This document shows positions 1-11,346 of a DNA stretch of 64,000 bases, piece by piece. The notes beneath the pieces are model-generated. The model was not told the DNA's origin, ran no database searches, and worked only from the letters and a program-made list of their open reading frames with translations. Each line of letters begins with the position of its first letter. Position 1 is the stretch's first letter. A program made the position numbers and the translations under genes. The stretch is taken from NCBI GenBank assembly GCA_026874595.1, contig CM049322.1, positions 41,288,840 to 41,352,839 of the forward strand, given 5' to 3'. This DNA is from Sipunculus nudus. Lineage: Eukaryota > Annelida > Sipuncula > Golfingiida > Sipunculidae.

Positions 1-229
1 GCACCGCATGTTTCATGTTGATAAATGTATCATTTTTCATCCGTTTAATACCACACGAATCCAGAGTAGCACGGGCAGCCGCCGACAGCCCTGAAATAAA
101 GCTTTTATCCAGAATTCCGCTCCAGTTACGGAAGCTACAGAGATAACATTTACTTTGAATACACACAGCGCATACTGAGGTACAGTGGAGTGAAACCAAT
201 AGAGCGGCAATCACTAAGGCAACGCGCAT
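1..229 (-). CDS. LRR-Ig receptor family member, N-terminus only (cut by window edge)
   Basis: The minus strand reads from an ATG at 229 down to base 1 without a stop, giving 76 codons and running off the left edge. It starts with a hydrophobic signal peptide of about 20 residues (MRVALVIAALLV...). Next comes the cysteine-tryptophan block shared by all the receptors here: CYLC, four residues, then WSGIL, followed by the start of LRR1 with LDSCGI. The same C-x2-C-x4-W-x-G-x-L and [L]xxC-x-I signatures occur in the four complete genes to the right, so this is a further member of the cluster, with its LRRs, Ig domain and tail lying left of the window. By family analogy it is a type I membrane receptor. 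It is nearest in style to the 14.6-18.1 kb and 27.4-29.5 kb genes (WSG). Orthology cannot be judged from 76 residues. Confidence 0.8.
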   Translation of the reverse strand, partial: MRVALVIAALLVSLHCTSVCAVCIQSKCYLCSFRNWSGILDKSFISGLSAAARATLDSCGIKRMKNDTFINMKHAV

Positions 230-571
230 CTTGTTGTCTACTCACGCCAAGTGATAGAGTCCCTCTGCTCCTGAAAGTAAAACCATATTATCTTGGTAAG
301 TACTGGGCAGTAAATACGTCATCCAGGATATGATGATTATTATAAGAGATCAACTAAAGCTGTGTTTAATATGCAGAAACTCAGTTCCTGGTGTCATATC
401 ATGACTTCCTGCATGATAAGGCTAAAAACCCTTACGATAATAAATAAAGAAGTAGTATTACTTTATGACAGTAAAAATAATAATAATAAGTCCGATGATA
501 TTACTGAAGATCCGGCCAATTTTCCGATAGTTGTACTCTCAGCACTAATGCTGCATTCTTTACCTGTGGGC

Positions 572-753
572 TATATGGTAAATACGAGTTGGTAAATTAT
601 ATTGTAAATACGAGTTGGTAAATTATATGGTAAATACGAGTTGGTAAATTTTATGACAAACACGAGTTGGTAAATTATATGGTAAATACGAGTTGGTAAA
701 TTATATGAAAAATACGAGTTGGTTAATTATATGGTTAATACGAGTCGACACAT
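572..753. repeat. 26-bp minisatellite, about 7 copies
   Basis: Seven head-to-tail units of 26 bp, each built on TATATGGTAAATACGAGTTG plus GTAAAT, start at 572, 598, 624, 650, 676, 702 and 728. The last is degenerate after about 746. Units 4 and 6 are the most diverged. The short open frame running across it (362-595) is not a gene. Confidence 0.9.
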
Positions 754-1452
754 GGAAAGCAGCGTGGCCCGAGTGGTAAATTCCACTGGCGAACAGGGGG
801 GTCACAATTATTTGTCACACTTAGCGACCTTCACCTTTAGCTACGGCAGTAACGGTATCCAGGGAACAAACAATGAGACCCCGATTAAAAAAAAAAAAAA
901 AAAAAAAAATTGTGGAAAATAAAACTGAACAAATGTGACGAAACATATGTTATAAATCAGTTCCTGTTTGGTTACTAGGGCAACCTAGACATCGGTCATT
1001 AGGACCATTATAATGTTAATTGGGCACCGAACGGTATGCGCCACTTGCTATCTGGTGGTCACCTTTAAATCCGAGAGGTTACGGCTGCAGCATTAAACAC
1101 GCACTCGTACCTACACACAGACCAGAAATACCCGGAAACCTACTCCCGGTACCTCTCCCATGGTCCCCGTTTTTACTTTTTTCTCTTGCATATTGATCAA
1201 TTGCAATTCACTCACTAAAACAGATACACATTAAAGACAAAAAGTTTGCCGTAAGAGATGAGTTTTAACTTAGTTTTAAATGATGCCATAGTAGGAGATG
1301 TTATAAGTTTATAGTGGGAGAACTAGGCTATCGGGGCTGTGAAATTAATGGAACGTATGACACTTTGATACTTTAAAAGATTGTCGCTGAAAGTAAAAGT
1401 TATACCTTAACAGGAACTAGAATTTTTCACTCACAGAGCACAGATCTCCATC
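754..1452. other. intergenic, no gene seen; 23-base A tract
   Basis: No coding signal is visible. There is a run of 23 A at 887-909. This could be the poly(A) end of a retroposed sequence, but no body or target-site duplication could be defined. Confidence 0.4.
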
Positions 1453-1800
1453 AAGGCAGCTCATTACCCCCGTATGACATATCAGAAATGTGTGATAAAC
1501 ACAGCAAGACCATCACTGAACGTTATGGCGTATTAGAAACACCATGGCCGATCTCTTTGGCTTCTGGCGGATTCAGCCGAGGTTTTCCGAATGCGTCAAA
1601 ACGTCCTCACACTGAGCGCCATCTAGTGGTAACAACTTACCATCTAGTGGTAACAACTTCCCCGAAATGGCATTGTCAAAAATGTGTGATAAATATGCAG
1701 GACAGTCGCAGAACGTTACAGCATACTGACACTGAGCGCCATCTAGTGGCAATAAACTTAACAAGGCAGCCCTTTACCCCCGTAGTATTAATAGTCATAA
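1453..1800. repeat. mosaic of short direct repeats carrying CTCF-core-like sites
   Basis: Several short modules recur in direct orientation. AAGGCAGC...TTACCCCCGTA occurs at 1453 and 1763, and AATGTGTGATAAA at 1485 and 1680. GCGCCATCTAGTGG occurs at 1616-1629 and 1736-1749, with a third partial copy (CCATCTAGTGG) at 1639-1649. Read on the minus strand, the full 14-mers are CCACTAGATGGCGC, which fits the vertebrate/Drosophila CTCF core CCASYAGRKGGCRS at every position. This is a sequence match only. Confidence 0.55.
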
Positions 1801-3104
1801 ATGCAGCATTTTTTTTTTAATTCCCTGATCCAGATGGTGATCCGAATAACCCCAAACATTAAATAAATTGTTTCTATCCTAAGCTATTCTGAAAATGTCA
1901 TCAGAATAATAACTTGTTGAGTAATGTTGCTAACAGACAAACAGGTAAACAAACAAACAAACCAACGCTGGTGAAAACATAACCTCCTTTGCGGAGGTAA
2001 TAATATTAACATTATTTCTTATGTACATTATAATGTTATGCCAGATCAAGCAACGCCAACGTTGCCGATCAATATTTTCACCTGGCCATTTAAGGCATAT
2101 TTACGGCAAAGTATATAAAACAAAACAGTTTCAAAATTACTTTGATATTATAAAAAAGGGTGGACGCGGGATGGTCTTTGGTTATATAATTATACACATA
2201 AAATGAGGCAGAGAAACAGCCTTGGTGTTATATTAACATAATTAACTCTAATTATCTGGTAACTGCTCTACGCCAGGCAGCCTCTGCAAATAGATTTCAA
2301 GATAACTTCTATTTTAACGTACGGGGAAGTTAATATAATGATTTCGTTGATAAGGTCTAAGAGCTGTTATAATCTAAAATTAGAAAAAAATGAACGCTGA
2401 AGTCCATTGAAGTACATAAGAGATCACTAATGGCCTGTAACGAATAAAGCATAGTTATATTTTACACATATATAAGTAGCATTTATATTCACGAGATTCC
2501 GTTCATGATTGCATGAGTAATGTTTTTAACATACACACACACACACACACACTCACACACTCTCTCTCTCACACACACACAAGCACACGCAAGAACGGGA
2601 ATTGACGCATACCATAAGGGCAAAGGCCAAAGACAGATAAACCTGGTGCCATAGCACGTTTTGTCAAGGTTATCAGGCGGAATGATATGGCCAATAAACT
2701 CTGTCTCCATTGTGTGATTATTGCCTCCGCTAGGATGAAATATGCATTCATCCCCATCCGTGTGTTCGTGTGTAGATGTGTGTGTTTGTTAAAAAAATAA
2801 CTCACGCAACGATAAACGGCATCTCTTGAAATTAAGGGGGCATTTAGGAAATGGGCCAATGAAGAATCGATTAGAATTTGGTGTGGATCCGGCACAAGAT
2901 CTTGATTCAGATGCGCCATCAAGGAACATTCCCAAATCAATGGTCACATATGCGCGAATTAACTTGTGAATATGAGCCGAACAAATGAACGGCAGATTCT
3001 TGTATTCAATAGAATGCAGATTTCTTATAACCATTTGAATTATCAATATCACATCTCTCTGTTGTCAAGTTGTTCTAAAATAAATCAAGCTTGGTGAAGC
3101 TCCA
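1801..3104. other. intergenic, no gene seen; CA/CT microsatellite
   Basis: AT-rich sequence without a supported gene. A (CA)n/(CT)n microsatellite lies at 2531-2580. Minus-strand open frames around 2489-3052 overlap each other and the microsatellite, with no domain or family signature. Confidence 0.4.
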
Positions 3105-3110
3105 TTTATT
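3105..3110 (-). terminator. putative poly(A) signal of the 3.2-5.3 kb receptor gene
   Basis: AATAAA on the minus strand, 56 bases past the stop codon of the receptor gene at 3166. Spacing is plausible for a poly(A) signal, but the hexamer is frequent by chance in AT-rich DNA. Confidence 0.4.
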
Positions 3111-3165
3111 TTGGTGTAAAAGAGCTCCATTTCCTTTGTGTAAACGCGTTGCAGTTACTACACGT

Positions 3166-5306
3166 TTAGATTGATTTCGGTTGACATTCAGTTTTCACTC
3201 TCACTACAGAGCATGTTTGCGATCCCACAATGCCTGGTTCATCATACGACAGTGGCTCCATGTAATATGGACTTGTTTCTTCTACATTAGAGTTCTGCTC
3301 GTTTCTGAAGCACAAGCAGTTTATATTGCTCTGCAACTTATCAGTTTCGTGAAGGGTCGGTAAATCGACGCATTCCTGTTGGCTCGGCATTTCCGGCTGA
3401 GTGACGTCATGGTATACATGCGCAGAGCCCGGGTTTAACTGTCTACGGCGGGTCCTATCCGCCTGATCAACAGCTTGTAAAGGCACGAGCGGCAGAGGGC
3501 GCTGCGATAGGCGACGTCTCCGTCGGTGTTTACGGTACATGGCCGAACACTTCCGATGAGAACAACCCACCACCATGGAGATAACCAACACTGCCAGGCC
3601 GATCACGAACCCTATCATCCAGAGATTGGTCTGAAAATATGCGTATTAACTAGATAAATAAATTAAACTTAAAAAAATATATCTAACAGAGCATAAAGTA
3701 CATGTACTTGGATCGTTTATCCAGAATAATATCATCCAAATCGGTCTTGGCGTTCAATTCATTTGAAGCAGATTAGAATTTCTTCCCCCTAAACAAGAGT
3801 ATTTGAGAATCAATAGGACTGACAATATTATAGCGAGAGGTGTGTTTACAAGATTGGGGTAAACCAATGATTTGTGAAGTATCCCTACATTAACATTAAG
3901 TAATAATAATAATAATAATAATATAATAATAATAATAAAAAAATAATAAAAATATTTATATAACATTATATAAAATTATATTGATGACAGATCTACAAGT
4001 TGCAAGAGTACCACTATACCTGATATTCAATACGTTTAGCAGTCTCCTCCGTTCGAGTGACGACCAGTTCAGTTCTCCAGGTCTCATGTTTATTTGTAAC
4101 GGATACACTGGAGAAAACGCCGCTATTTATAACAGAGAAGCTCGTGACGTCACTGGTTTCGATCTTTATTGTCTCATAGTATGATAACAATTCTTTCACA
4201 TGGGTTTGGCCCATGGTGCTGGATGCAACACAATGGTACTCGGAGAGCCCTTTCATTGGATCTACGGTCACTTTTACAGAGTGCGATTCTAAGTCCTGAA
4301 TGGTTTTCTCACTTTTCTGAGTTGCAGACCACAGCGTTACAATAGGAGGAGGAATCCCCTCCCCAACACAGATGACTTTCTCTTTGTTCATACTTATGTC
4401 TGCAGTTGGTACATCGCATATTTCCAGTTGATTTAAATAACCAATTGCAGTTTTCCACTTTTGCTTGTCCAGAACTACTTTCAGGCTACTAAATCCTAAT
4501 TCCTGCTTTCTTTCGACTACACTACTTAAATTCTCATAAATTTCTTTATAGGCCTGTGCACATTCAAAATGTATTTTGCACTGCTGAAAATCTACAGGAA
4601 TTGTGCCGTTTCGGCAACCGCAATAAATTGGATTGTTTCTCAGGACAATGGAAAATGTGCAATGAGAAAATAAAGGAATCAGAGGGATTTGGTTATTTTC
4701 TAGATTTATAGATGACATAAATGGCGGCCATGTTGTGTCCTCATAAATCGCGCGCAGGTGATTGTGGGATAGCTGCAAGTGAGACAGTTCCTTCATCTGT
4801 TGAAAGTAGCTGACACTTAGGTGATGTAATTTGTTCCTACTGAGATCTAAATACTGCAGTTGATTAAGCCCCCTGAACATATCGACCGTAACATTTTGTA
4901 GCAAATTCTCTGACAGAGATAGCATTCGTGCCGAATTCAGATCCTGAAAGGCACCCGGTCTGACCTCTGTAATCTTGTTTCTATCAAGTCTCACCACGCT
5001 TGCATTTAAGAGACTCTTAAATTGCGAAGAATTCATCGTACCAATATCATTATCTGTCATTGTCAGAGTTGTTATGTACGACACTTCTTGAAAAGCATTT
5101 TCATCAATTGAACGTATATTGCAGTTAATAAGACTCAGCTTCTTGGAAGCAGAAATCTTCCTCAGGAAATACTGGTTTAAATGTCCGGTCCAGGCGCTGG
5201 AGTCTCTGACAAAACACTTTGCCTCGGTGTACAGTTCCCTGTTAAACTCAAGTACTACCAGCAATGATAAATATGTACAAAATGCACGCAGCATTGCTAT
5301 TGACAT
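3166..5306 (-). CDS. LRR-Ig single-pass receptor with SH3/SH2-motif tail (gene 1)
   Basis: Two exons: 5306-4020 and 3630-3166, joined by a phase-0 intron of 389 bp (donor CAG|GTATAG, acceptor TTTTCAG). The product is 583 residues. Order: signal peptide (1 to about 28); N-terminal block CFVRDSSAWTGHL from Cys31; about seven LRRs (55-225); LRR C-cap with Cys229, 231, 243 and 249; one Ig-like domain (303-380, Cys313 and Cys359, with YHCVAS); Ser/Thr stalk; membrane helix (about 433-451); basic juxtamembrane stretch; RPLPLVP (473-479, an RxxPxxP class I SH3 ligand); Y502HDV; CLC at 534-536; Y552MEP and Y558DEP. It lacks the second N-terminal Cys (Arg instead) and the YDEI end found in paralogues, and is the most diverged of the complete genes. 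By architecture it is a surface recognition or adhesion receptor signalling through tyrosine motifs. The ligand is unknown. Confidence 0.87.
3899..3950. repeat. (TAA)n microsatellite in gene 1 intron
   Basis: Imperfect TAA/ATA trinucleotide run inside the intron between the ectodomain and tail exons. Confidence 0.85.
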
Positions 5307-7030
5307 GACTGAAATATCATAGATTATAAAGTTGGGGAAAATCTTGATAATCTACAAATGTGCATGACCGCGAGCTTCCTGCCGACTTTTCTGCACGTCC
5401 TTACTATTGTAACATAACCTGCATATGATGTTATCAAAATTATTTGATTACGTCTTTGTTTCAGGTGGAAAAACCACCTATTACCACAGCCAGAGGATCG
5501 CCACCTTCTGATATAGTATTAATGATGTCTTCTATGACGGGAAAATTTGCTCATTCAGCAACCACATTTTTCATTCTTACAATCCACTGAAGCGCCAGCT
5601 TCAATAACTCTAACATGAAAGCCATGGCGTAATATTTCTGTACATAAAAACCCAAATATTAACTAAGTTCTTTCACATCTGAACATTTATCATATAGCTA
5701 TAAAGAACAATTCTGACAATTCAGCATAGTCATCATAATAGTAAAAACAACAGTTGGGATTGATTTACTGCAGACATCAATACATTAACGCGCTTGGCGA
5801 ATTTGCAACGCTTGGTGTATATACAGTCTATGTTTATAGAGCTTCTATTTTTGTTCTTATTTATAAGCAGAATGCAATTATCCCTGCTGTGTAATAGTGA
5901 TAATCACGTCTATCTCGGGAAAGTCATGTTTTAAGGGGATAATTACCAGTTTAGTTACCGGGAGTACAGTTCTCAAATTAGGTTTTAACTGGTCTGATCC
6001 TTGTTCCCTATTTAAAGAAAATAATAACATATTTTTTTATTGGATAATAAATAGGAAAATTATTGAAACTTAACCACTAGCTAGCTTTTGACTATTATAA
6101 TTATTACTTATATCAGTAATCTCTCACCGTACCTCCGTTTTTTATGGTAAATATTGACACTGGGCCTTCCTTTAATAATACAAGGGTTTGCGCATTAATT
6201 ATATCATATATTATATCATTATACAAAGTACACGCTCTGTTCCCAGAGAACTATGTTTCCTATAAATCAAAGTCGGTAACTTATCAGAACGTATTCTACT
6301 AACTCTCCCGATCCGTCTCATATTACTTCATTTAGTTGTAAAAGTTATCGCTATATGTCAGTTTGTGCGGATTTTACAAAGACCAAACAAAACATTCCAT
6401 GTCTGAGTAATTTAAATTTGCCCACCCACCTACCTTTGGAAAAGAATTTGTGTGATTTCTTGCTTCCTCTGTGTATATATTAATTATCTAAAGGTAATTC
6501 TGGGTATGAAAAGTTCTTATAAGGCCCCCGTGAAGGATGTATGAACTTGTTTATCAACAACATGTTTGTAAACACAGCAATGTTGACAAACGGGGAAAAA
6601 ACCATGTAACCTAAAGTGATAGGTTGCATTTATGCAGAGGTAGAAAGATCCCTTGTTGCAAAACGCCATTTGCAAAGCTCTTGCTCATCTTACTCGTCAC
6701 CAGATGCCCTTGTTGAATTTGTTTTATTTTGGTGGGCCCCAGATATTATAAACATGTTGATATAAACAAAAAAAGCAGCCTCTGTGCTGTGATATCCACG
6801 TTTTCTAGCCTATTTTTATGTAAGCTCCAAGGGATTACCTTTAGTTTATAAAGGTCACATGGGTGATTGGGCCCCTTTAACCGATGTGGTTTTCTCCGGG
6901 TTCTCTGATTTTCTTCACCTCTAGACACTACCTAACGTCACCTACCCACCCATGCAGAGCGGCTTGTATTAATATAATAATTGTATGTACAATCCATGTA
7001 AAACTAGACATTTCTTGGCACCGCCGGTGC
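5307..7030. other. upstream of gene 1, no gene seen
   Basis: AT-rich intergenic sequence. No open frame with family signatures, no tandem array and no clear promoter motif conserved with the paralogues were seen. Confidence 0.4.
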
Positions 7031-7034
7031 CAGA

Positions 7035-8999
7035 GTATCCCCAGACATAGTAGCCCCCCTTTAAGAATAGACCCCCATTTTTAGCAGCATATACTGACAC
7101 TTTGCATATTTATTGTTTCTTCCATCTAACAATCCCCAATCTTGTTGAAGATGTTGGTCCTGTGACCTTGATCTTTTAAAAGACGTGTCCCCTGACCTTG
7201 ACCTTTGACCTCATGACCCCAAAATCAATTTGGGTCTCGCTTTTCTAATGGGACATATGCAAGTCAAGTTTGAAATCTATACATCAATAAAGCAGGAATT
7301 ATCACCCAGAAAGTAATTTTTGGACAGATGGCTCCTGTGACCTTCACCTTTGACCTTGTGACCTCAAAACTGATAGTGTTCTTCCTCTCTTGGCAGGAGA
7401 ACTATATGTGCAAGATGAAAGATCTGAGATGAATTGTTTGGCTGAAAATGCATCCACAATCTTTATAAAGAGGTTTCCTGTGACCTTGACCTTTGACCTC
7501 ATGACCCCAAAATCAATTTGGGTCTTGCTTTTCCAGTGGGACATATACAAGTCAAGTTTGAAATCCATACATCAATAAAAGCAGGAATTATTATCCAGAA
7601 ACTAATTTTTGGACAGATGGCTCCTGTGACCTTCACCTTTGACCATGTGAGCTCAAAATTGATAGGGGTCTTCCACTCGTGGCAGGTAAACTCTACGTGC
7701 AAGATGAAAGATCTGAGATGAATTGTTTGGCTGAAAAGGCATCCACATCTTTTTAAAGATGTGTCCTGTGACCTTGACCTTTGACCTCATGACCCCAAAA
7801 TCAATTTTGGTCTTGCTTTTCCAATGGGACATATACAAGTCAAGTATGAAATCATACATCAATAAAAGCAGGAATTATCATCCAGAACTAATTTTTGGAC
7901 AGATGGCTCCTGTGACCTTCACCTTTGACATTGTGACCTCAAAATTGATAGGGGTTTTCAATCTTGGCAGGAGAACTATATGTGCAAGATGAAAGATCTG
8001 AGATGAATTGTATGGCTGAAAATGCATCCACAATCTTTTTAAAGATGTGTCCTGTGACCTTGACCTTTGACCTCATGACCCCAAAATCAATTTGGGTCTT
8101 GCTTTTCCAATGGGACATATACAAGTCAAGTATGAAATCCATACAGCAAGAAAAGCTGGAATTATCATCCAGAAACAAATTTTTGGACAGATAGCTCCTG
8201 TGGCCTTGACCTTTGACCTTGTGATCCAAAATTTATATGGATCATCCACTATTGGCAAGTGAGCTATATATTCAAGATGGAAGACCTAGGATGAAAGTTT
8301 GGCTTAAAATGCATCCACAGTATCTTTAAAAATGCCAGTCCATTGACCTTGACCTTTGACCTCATGACCCTAGAACCTATAGGGTTCTTACTTCAGTTGT
8401 GGGCCATACATAAGTCATGTTTAAAATCCATATGGCTATCAACACTGGAGATATCATAAGAGGTGTGTGATTTTCACCATATATGGCAATATTCAAGGTC
8501 AAGGCCACTATCATAGGAAAGGTCATGACCCCAATTTAAATAAACATCATCCCATAACCCATACCTATGTATATGCATAATATAAAAGAAATCTGTCCAT
8601 TAGTTTTTGACTTATAATGCTCACAGTACTGTAAGGTGGCAATTTTGGGGGTATTAAACGGCAAGAAAACAAGTAAAGAATAATAGGTGGCGCCACCAGT
8701 TTCTGGAACATGACAACCCTATCCATGATCTTCCATCAACCTGATTTTGGGATAAATCCATGCAAGATTTCTTCAGATATTAAAGAAATTGTGTGATTTT
8801 CCCCAAAATTGGACCTATTCAAGGTCAAGGACACTCTCCTAGGAAAGGTCATGACCTCATTTTAAATAGGCGTCGTCCTCTTACCCAAGTTTGGTAAAGT
8901 TCCGTGAAATATTTTTTGGGTTATCGCGCCAGCAAGATTTATATGCGGCGGCGGGACCGGTATGAAAACATAGTATCCCCCGACTTTGTCTGGGGATAC
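7035..8999. repeat. five-unit ~288-bp tandem repeat with DR1-like half-site motifs, flanked by inverted 13-mers
   Basis: Units of about 288 bp repeat from roughly 7150 to 8430. Each contains the same pair of blocks: one with CCTTGACCTTTGACCTCATGA, the other with CTTCACCTTTGACC in most units. Perfect TGACCTTTGACCT occurs at 7199, 7487, 7775, 8061 and 8350 (spacing 286-289) and again at 8207. On the minus strand this is AGGTCAAAGGTCA, the textbook DR1 nuclear-receptor element. From 8430 to 8940 related but non-tandem sequence carries AAGGTCAAGG and GGTCATGACC. GTATCCCCAGACA at 7035-7047 recurs inverted at 8987-8999, and the right copy also folds with GTATCCCCCGAC into a 12-bp stem with a TTT loop. 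The open frames across the array on both strands are by-products of the repeat. Confidence 0.85.
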
Positions 9000-9000
9000 A

Positions 9001-11346
9001 ATAAATATTGTTTATTAGTTTAAGATTACTAAACAAAGAATAAGACCGTCTCAGCTTTTTCTGACTGCAACCATACCTGCTTTTGGAATCATTAAAACTC
9101 TAAAAGCTTTCGAAGTATCACTCGACCCAATTCTCTCATATACTTACACTAGATATTGTTAAACATGAATATTATTAGCAACCTCACAACTTTGAAAGCA
9201 ACTTTGGCATCAGATAAATTAACCCAAGCCTGTTAGACTCATGTATTGCAAGCAATTATTCAATTTAGAAAGCAGCTTTGTCAACTAGCAGAGAGGTGGT
9301 CAGGCTTCAAACACGCAAACTGTTAGCAACTTTTCAACCTTAAAGGAGATTAGGACCCCCCGGCTTTGAAACAAGCGACTTGCTAGCAATTTTGTCGAAC
9401 ACGCAAGTTGCTTGCAAGTGTGACAGCCGGGAGTTCCTCTCCGACGAATTTCGAAGTTTGCTTCGAAGTTGCTTAATTGCTAACATTACGTTACCTCTAC
9501 CGGTTGGCAGTGTTGCTCCCAGATTTGTAAAATTCCTATCTCTTTATGTGTATGAAAGCCTGGAGGTCCTCTCTACTAAGTTAGTGCAGTACTGAGAATT
9601 AACATGCACGAAAATCAGATTGACCACGTATATGTAACCATAGTGCAGGATATAGATGGTTGGGGGGGGGGGGGGGGGGGGGGGGGGGAGGTCCATGATT
9701 TCAGCACCTGCGTTATAATAGTACTCTGATTATTTTATTCAGCAATTATCCTGATGAACAGAGCTCCCCTCTAGAAAATTGCAAGTCAATCCAAGAAAAA
9801 CTTCAAAACTTCCTGATATACTAACTTACTCTTAAACACAATTTGGGATAGGATGACTATATCTGTTACCCTGTCTTACTTTTACAGCACAAGAGATATT
9901 GTTAATATTATTGGTTTGGTAGAGACAAATGCTTATGTAGAATGATATTATCTATAAGAGTTAGAAACCTCTCTGATTCCATATTTTACTAATAAGTGTC
10001 CGGCTGTCAGGCGATTTCTTGCTATGAATTATGGCTAAGGATGTTTGGATTGTTGCAACGTCTTTCATTATATTCATTGCACAGGTTGGTTCCACTCTGT
10101 TATAAACGTCCCCTTGGCTTGTTGTTAGCAAGGGCTTGTTTTACAATAAGGCTCAAAACAGACACTCAATAAAAGATAACTGGGACACTTATGCATGTAA
10201 ACGTGCCATCATAAACTCAAACTACGTACATTTGATGCAGGTATTGTATAAAATACAACATACGGCGTTGACCCGGATCCCCTATCATCCTTACAATGTA
10301 CGGCAATTTCCCCGAACCCCTATCTCACCCAAATGTCCTACAATGGCCCAGAACTTCTATAAAAAAACAACGTATACACGGCAATAGCCCAGAATTCTTT
10401 CCCGCCAGTGATACATGAGAGATAAATCGATGACATAAATTATTTTTAACGCTGGATGTCATCTTTATCCAGTGTAAACAACAAAGGAACAAATAAAACA
10501 CTTCATTGAAAAATACCGATGGCGTCACAGAACAAAACATTATGGAAAATATATAAACAAAACTTAATTCTAAAATAATATACAGTGTCCCACGGTACTC
10601 AAGCATATATTTCTACCCTGCACATGTCCACACTACGGTGTGGAATGTGAACGATTCCCCCACGAGTCTTTTGATTCTTCCCCATAAACCTAGAATGAAA
10701 TCAGTAATTGTTTTAGTTTCGCAGCCTACTCCCAAATCTGATTTAACCAGTCCTTATACTACAAAATTTCTTTGATATAAATAAGTTTTTATTTGGTCAC
10801 CGAAAAACAACCAAAGACACAAAAACAGGTAACATTAGGCCTCATTCATACAAAACTGAGCAACTTCTTGTTAAATGGTTTACACAATACTCTCTGATAA
10901 TATGTAGTCTCATTTACTGAATGTTGTGGTTCACTAAAATCTGATGGTTGCTCCCAGGACCGGCAGGTGCGATAGACACCGGGCCTGGGTGACACCAGGA
11001 TACAAAATAATATGATAGGAAGCGAGAGCTACCACCATGTCAGGTAGTCCCAAACCAAAAATGAACTCTGAAGATGTACATAATTAGATTAAGAATTTAT
11101 AAGGGGGCATAAAAAATGGAGACGGTTACCTCCACCAAAAAAGAAAAAAACAATCTGGTGACTGAGGTGAATTCACCTTTGATACAAGTGATCATAAAAT
11201 AAAAGGAGGCTGAAAAATCAAGTTTTAGATCATAATATCAATTCAGGGATAAAGAAATAATTAAACAAAGAATCAAACTGATGGCATAAAAAATTAATGA
11301 TCCTATACATAGATCTCACATCGAGAATTAATTAAATTGAGAGTTG
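9001..11346. other. intergenic, no gene seen; 27-base G tract
   Basis: A run of 27 G lies at 9662-9688 (possible G-quadruplex or assembly-prone site). A short block near 10960-11130 (GGTGCGATAGA, GTGTCACC-like and GGAAGCGA segments) resembles a block at about 34930-35060, so it is a dispersed repeat. No gene is supported. Confidence 0.4.

Noticed and set aside
572-753. CRISPR-like array
   Set aside because: Units are contiguous 26-mers without unique spacers, in a eukaryotic genome; it is a minisatellite.
762-830. tRNA-Ser-like start GCAGCGTGGCCCGAGTGG
   Set aside because: Resembles an A box, but there is no T-arm/B box at the right distance and no acceptor pairing.
3490-3510. GCAGAGGGCGCTG in the tail exons of genes 1 and 2 as a CTCF-like site
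   Set aside because: It encodes the conserved RQRPLPLVP region, so coding constraint explains it.
7344-8258. Overlapping 60-96 codon frames on both strands
   Set aside because: By-products of the 288-bp repeat; the same peptides recur with each unit.
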